Shown here: positions 58,914-64,000 of the stretch, piece by piece | How positions within the stretch are numbered: position 1 is the stretch's first letter | Layout: each line of letters opens with the position of its first letter | Assembly: GCA_027922465.2 (NCBI GenBank) | Contig: BQMF02000222.1 | Location: 124,001 to 188,000 of the forward strand | Direction of reading: 5' to 3' | Source of the DNA: Turritopsis dohrnii | Lineage: Eukaryota; Cnidaria; Hydrozoa; Anthoathecata; Oceaniidae | Length of the DNA stretch: 64,000 nt | The notes under the pieces: generated by a model | The model's database searches: none | Told to the model about the DNA's origin: nothing | Seen by the model: only the letters and a program-made list of their open reading frames with translations | Translations under genes and position numbers: made by a program

Positions 58914-59974
58914 GTAAATCAAGTTATCTGTAAATAATTTTTGATTTTGAATAACTTAATATTGTTTCAAACAATTAATATACATGCTTTAAAAGTTCAG
59001 TAAAATTTAACATGAGGCTGGTTGTTCGTATTTTTGAGCCTTTTTGAGCCTAAATTGTTCTTATGTTGTTCTTAGCTTTAAACAGTCTCATTTTGTTCTT
59101 ATTTATGGAACTTCCAGTAAAATGAAAATAAATCTTTTTAAAAACAACTGATAAAAAACATGGTTGCTGTTCGGTAATGACCTGATATGAGTATGTAAGG
59201 TGAAAAAAACAAACTTCTAAACCATTCACCAATGAGAGAATTCACATCACGATTTGTTCTTTATCAAGAATTGTTCTTATTTTTTAAGAAAATTCAGGCT
59301 TTCTGTTCTTAATTTTTGAAACATTGATTTGAGCCACAGGTTGTTCTTGTTTTGTTCTTTCTTTTTGGCCAAATCTGAACAATGAATGATATAAAAGACT
59401 GTGTCAATACAAAACTATGATGTAGTAAGTCTAATTTTATTGTGTTATGAAGCTGCGCCTTGTCTCAGACCTTTTGAAGAAATGATTAAACATCTTCGGG
59501 CTTTATACTGTCAAGGAAAATGAGAGAATACAATCACTTCAAAGATGGTTTGCTCATCAGTGTGTCCATCCATCTGACATCATTACACAATTCAGAACTA
59601 ACTCATTAAAAATCATTTCTCCATTTTACAAAAGAACTGATTCTTACAACATCAACCACTGTACAGTTGATTTGGAAAACATAAAACCAATGCATTATAT
59701 TTGTGATGGTTGCATTAATGATTGTGAAATACTTTTAGCTTCAATAAGATTTTTATGGTAAAAAATCTTTTGACATAAATAGTTCACAGTAAATTATGGT
59801 CATTCACCCTGCATGCCATTATTAAAATTAGGTTGCCCTTTTGCTTTTTATAAAGGAGTCAGGAAGAAAATGTCGTTTTCTGCAAGGATAAACCTAATTT
59901 TTTAGTAGACTTTTTTTAGTAGAAATTTTTCCTGAAAGTCTGACCTTGAAATAATTAGTTATCTTGATTATTAT
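58914..59974. other. Kinesin intron with an unexplained open frame
   Basis: Mostly AT-rich, with AAGAACA-family repeats in inverse orientation. The plus-strand frame 59486-59761 is open for 91 codons (RIQSLQRWFAHQCVHPSDII, then CDGCINDC) and looks less random than its surroundings. It could be a decayed transposon protein fragment. Not recognised. Confidence 0.35.
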
Positions 59975-60306
59975 AATTAGCCTCTGATCGTAAGTATTCA
60001 AATGAGATTCGGCTTCCGGCAAAATTCCTTTTTCGATTTCGACGTTCCGGTTCGCACGTGAAGAGAGCTGACTGCCAATGTTGACAGCCTTCCTTTGTTA
60101 TTATAATAGTTAATTGTTAGTTTACAGAGATTGATTTATGCTGACATCTGCATTGGGAAAAAGAGCAAGCAACTTGATGTCAGGTATAAATGTAAATCTT
60201 GTGTTAGTGACCTAATACAGTGGTGAAATGACGTTACATATTTGCGGTAAGTCATACCCTGAAATTTTGTTGGTTACTAGACACAACAAATATTAACAAT
60301 GAAGCA

Positions 60307-61013
60307 ATGGTGCAGGTACCAACATTACCACCTGCAAACATTGGAGCGCCAATGAACATCGATTGTACAGCAATTGTCTCTGCAGTGTTACAGACAATGC
60401 AAGAGGCGAACAAAGATGAAATTTCCAAACTTGAGGCTATGATGGCTAACCAACAGAAGCAGATCAATCAAATGCTGGAGTTGTTCCAACCTAAGAATAA
60501 GGGTACTAATGCTCCAGAGGGAGCTTGCTCAAAATCCTTACTGAATGATAATGCCTCAGAGGAGTCTCAGTCAGTAGAAGATTCCCTTTCCATCTCCGCG
60601 TCTGGGCAATGGCTATTAGCATGTGGAGGGTCATCTACTAAAGATGACAGAGGAAGGGGAATCCAGAAGTGACAAAGTCCTGGAAGAAGACCATGAAGCC
60701 TGAGCTTGTAAAGGCAAAGAAAGAGGAAGCCGCCATTCCCTCCAATTGTGTCTTTCTTGTTCCCAAGAAGACAAACAAGGAGGTATGGAGAACTTTGCCC
60801 CAATATGTACAGACAAATGACATCCGAATGCAAGAGATACAGAGAATGTTTTCAGCATCCATAACAATGATGTTGAGGGCAGCAGACACTTTGTCTGAAG
60901 GTTCTAAGTCAAATCCTTTAGACAGAAACATGGTTGTTAAACAACCAAAGGTGCTACTGAAGGAGGCAATGACCCTAGCTGGTAAAACCTTTCAGCTTAT
61001 GAACCAGGTCTGA
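60307..61013 (+). pseudogene. DIRS gag-like ORF, frameshifted
   Basis: Two overlapping frames (60307-60672 and 60669-61013). The first starts MVQVPTLPPANIGAP and has a short coiled coil (ISKLEAMMANQQKQINQMLE). The second has NCVFLVPKKTNKEVWRTLP and IRMQEIQRMFSAS, the pattern of DIRS gag-like proteins in invertebrate genomes (XNKEVW...Q...AL...A). A frameshift separates them. Nucleocapsid-like role by position. Confidence 0.65.
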
Positions 61014-61157
61014 AGGGACCTTATAAAGCCAAGCTTACCACAACAATACTCAAAGTTGGCGACTGGTGTTGAGGAGAGTTCACAAAAATGGACCAAACAC
61101 CGCCCATGATCAAGATCCCCACCTCAAAAGAAATCAATAAAGGTAAGAAATGATAAA

Positions 61158-62154
61158 ATGCTAAAGGATTACCTGAGAAAAAAGATAGGAAACTTCAGAG
61201 GCGGCTCCTTGAGGTTTCACAAACACATCTGGGAAGGCATAACATCTGATGTTGAGGTTCTTCAGACTATATCTGGCCTACGTATTCCAATACAAGATGT
61301 GCCGGTACAACAGCCAAACAAATCATACACATTGAATACAAGGATGGAAGAGTTTGTGAACAACGAGGTTGAAAAATTGCTTCAAAAAGGAGTGATTAAA
61401 CCATCCTTCCATCAGGAAGGGGAATTCATATCACCAATTTTTGTTACTGAGAAATCAGATGGTGGATTTCGATTTATTCTCAACCTTAAAAGGCTTAACA
61501 AGGAAATCCAAAAGAAAAAGTTTAAGATGCAGACATTGAAGTCTATCTTATGCTTAGTACGACCTTATGCTTACATATCAAAATTGGATATCAAGGATGC
61601 ATATTACAGCGTCCCGATCCACAAGGATTGCCAAAAATTCTTGAAGTTTTACCACAGAAGTAACTTTTTCCAATTTGTAGCCTTGCGGAACGATTATACA
61701 GAGGGTCCACGGAAGTTCACAAAAATTATGAAGCCTCCTGAGAAAACCTGCTTACTACAAAAGACAAGCTAGAATGCTAGAATGCTCAAAGAACGTAGAT
61801 AAGATTATAACCCTTCTGGATTCCTTGGGTTTCATTATTCACCCAGAAAAATCTATGTTCGAGCCTTGTCAGTCAATGGAGTTCTTGGGTTTTATCATCA
61901 ACTCTGTCGATATGAGCGTTAGACTGACAATAGCTAAGAAGGAGGCAATAAGCCTGTTATGTGACGACACACTAAAAGCTCCAAGAGTCATAATAAGGAC
62001 GATTGCAAGACTGCTGGGTAAATTTTCCAGTAGTTTTATAGCCGTACTTTATGGGAAACTCCACTACAGAAGTCTCGAGACACTAAAAACGAGCATGCTC
62101 AGGTGGCACAAAGGGAAATTTGACCAGAGGATTACCCTTCTCAGGATGCCATAA
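61158..62154 (+). pseudogene. DIRS reverse transcriptase, catalytic box missing
   Basis: 61158-61772 encodes the fingers and first palm motifs (EFISPIFVTEKSDGGFRFIL, NLKRLN, YISKLDIKDAYYSVPIH, KFLKFY). 61774-62154 encodes the post-palm part (LLDSLGFIIHPEKSMFEPCQ, MEFLGFIINS). The YxDD-containing segment that should lie between is deleted, so this copy cannot polymerise. The RNase H region that should follow is also mostly gone. Confidence 0.8.
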
Positions 62155-62437
62155 ATGATTATAATCTGGTGGAGGGATAATATCAGAGAAAGCTGGGCCT
62201 CGATTCTTAGGGAAAATCCCGGAATAGTAATTTTAATTTAAAAGATGTACCTGTCTTTCCTAGGCAAGATCTCCTTGTACAAAGGGAGGAGGAGAAGCAT
62301 CCCCTGAGAAGCCACTTGAAGCTGATTGCAGCAATTGTCTCAGAGAAGCTATAGAGATGAAAGGTTTGCCACCGGAAGCAACAAACTTACTCCTATCCTC
62401 CAGGTAAACCAGCACTTCCACAAGCTATAATAATTAT

Positions 62438-63312
62438 TTGCGTAGATGGAAGGAGTTCTGCGAAACAAGAAACATTTCTCCTTGCAATGCCTCACACAAT
62501 GATGGGATAAGTTTTCTAACTCACCTGTTCAACCAGGGCTCCAAATATGGCTATATAGCGGCAGCAAGATCAGCCTTGTCTGCAGTACTCCCAAAGATGA
62601 ATGGAATATCCTTTGGATCAAACGAGGCAGTCAGCAGAGTTATAAAAGGAGTCTTTGAACTAAGACTGTCCCTTCCAAAACACACAGCAGTTTATGATCC
62701 TGACATTGTACTGAGTTATATCTCAGGGCTGCCAGAGGACAAAGAGCTCGACATGGAATTCCTGACAAAAAAGTTGGCGATTTTACTTTGCCTACTAAGT
62801 GTACAGCCTGCTCAGAACATTGGGGCACTCCAAATTGACTTCTGTCACAAATCAAAGGATTCTGTAACTTTCTACATGCCAACAGTGCTTAAAACAACAA
62901 AACCAGGGAAACATCAGGAACCATAGGTTTTTCACACCTTCCCAGATAATGCTAAACTTTGCTTTGTGGATTGCCTCGAGGAGTATCTCCAAAGAACAGA
63001 AAACATCAGAGAGAATTTGGAGGGAAACCCTCAGAATCTAATTCTCTCCTATGCTTATCCGCACAAGCCTGTAGTATCATCAATGATTGCCAGATATGTC
63101 AAGTTGTTTTTAGGCATTGCTGGTATTGACATAGTGGTCTTCAGTGCTCACTCAACGAGGAAGGCATCCACCAATTAAGCGGAGCAGATGGGGTTATCGT
63201 TGAAAGATATTGCCAAAGCAGCAGGATGGAGGAACACTTCCACCTTTGCCAAGTTTTATAAGCTCCCTATTTTAAAGAATTTTGGGAAGACAGTTAGGAA
63301 AACTTGTACATA
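62438..63312 (+). pseudogene. DIRS tyrosine recombinase, broken
   Basis: 62438-62926 carries the core-binding domain (RRWKEFCETRNISP, TKKLAILLCLLSVQPAQNIG). In that block the expected catalytic Arg of the A-L-R motif appears replaced (QNIGAL). 62966-63178 and the following out-of-frame piece carry the C-terminal box: FSAHSTRKAS, then LKDIAKAAGWRNTSTFAKFY with the catalytic tyrosine. At least two frame breaks. Intact enzymes integrate the circular DNA copy. Confidence 0.75.
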
Positions 63313-63655
63313 ATTTGTCATAATAGGATACAAATATATATACATCTAGATGGAACCCTTATGACCTTACTATAAACGTTGATGTGTCAAACCAATCTAT
63401 CTAGGATATTGAGATCAAAGTTGATGCTTTGAAGTCTCATTTGAATACTTACGATCAGAGGCTAAATTATTATTGACAAAATTAAACAAGTGGAATGAAG
63501 TTTAATTAAAATAATAATTTAGCCCTTATCTAAGTATTCAAGTGCCCACCAACCCCATCCCCTAAGAATTTCACCTGGGTCACTGACATATCAACTTGCT
63601 CTCAAGTCTTTGAAGTAGGAATTTTGCCGGAAGCCGAATCTCACTTGAATACTTA

Positions 63656-64000
63656 GATCAGAACATCTTAACATTTAACATCTAACATCTAACTCAGCTT
63701 AACATCTGATGATCGCTACAGACACGTGAAACACTGTGTAGTGTATGTTTTTAATTTAAAGAAATATATTTATTTATTGAGCTTCTACAATATGTATCGA
63801 GCACTGTTTTTGACACAAATCCTTTAACATTTTGTGATACTGACCTCAAAAATAGCGTGTAATGAAATTGTAATATTGCTAGTCGAAATATCATGTGGCA
63901 AGTCATATATGATTTAAGTGATACTTTACAGTCTTCTCCTTTTAAAAATAATGTGTGTGTAGTAAAACGCACTCCTAAAGTTTCCTACACATCTATATAC
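63656..64000. other. Kinesin intron sequence to the window edge
   Basis: AT-rich; no exon or repeat recognised. Confidence 0.4.

Larger units (their letters stand above)
59975..63655 (+). mobile_element. DIRS-type tyrosine-recombinase retrotransposon, defective
   Basis: Inverted terminal repeats of 38 bp: 59991-60028 (TAAGTATTCAAATGAGATTC, continuing GGCTTCCGGCAAAATTCC) and 63618-63655, one mismatch. Between the last gene and the right repeat, 63432-63540 holds sequence complementary to the left end and parallel to the inverse of the right end, as in the internal complementary region of DIRS elements. Gene order is gag-like, reverse transcriptase, tyrosine recombinase. There is no target duplication, as expected. 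All reading frames are broken. Confidence 0.85.

Overview
The window is eukaryotic genomic DNA. It is AT-rich, gene-poor and intron-rich, with short coding exons, clean GT-AG splice sites whose phases match, no operon structure and dense transposon debris. The gene set is animal: a sickle-tail/p140Cap (KIAA1217/SRCIN1) homologue, a kinesin-3 motor start, a GT31 glycosyltransferase and a glutamate-receptor-like channel. The mix of DIRS retroelements, IS3-like integrase transposons, hAT, pogo/Tc1-type MITEs and very AT-rich introns fits a cnidarian, perhaps a hydrozoan. That placement is inference; no ribosomal or mitochondrial marker is present.

Layout. 1-9300: one small two-exon gene for a secreted cationic peptide (2180-2500), a 1-kb pogo-like element holding a minisatellite, and several small MITEs. 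9302-10411: an intact single-exon beta-1,3-glycosyltransferase (GT31). About 12030-12340: a dead hAT transposase tail. 12881-13795: an intronless coiled-coil protein. 14621-17726 (minus): a nine-exon channel with glutamate-receptor architecture but a potassium-channel filter, TVGYGD. 17.7-31 kb: no convincing host gene; it holds an 815-bp MITE with a 6-bp target duplication, minisatellites, a LINE fragment, two GC-rich MITEs and a satellite arranged as inverted arrays.

31153-49954: the p140Cap/SKT homologue, with two alternative first exons and twelve downstream exons whose phases all join (976 aa with either first exon). Its first intron contains a complete 4846-bp DNA transposon (35541-40386) with perfect 8-bp target duplications. 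The transposon encodes an IS3-like DDE integrase on one strand and, on the other, a spliced zinc-ribbon plus HECT-type E3 ubiquitin ligase. Both genes are lightly damaged.

50-58 kb: mostly empty sequence plus a 1-kb element with GGCGTGCG hairpins and a 150-bp-arm inverted repeat. 57929 to the right edge: the first two exons of a kinesin-3 gene, separated by a canonical AT-AC (U12-type) intron; a damaged DIRS retrotransposon (about 59975-63655) lies in the following intron.

The host genes do not form a pathway. The most notable items are the potassium-filter receptor, the transposon carrying a ubiquitin ligase, and the U12 intron.
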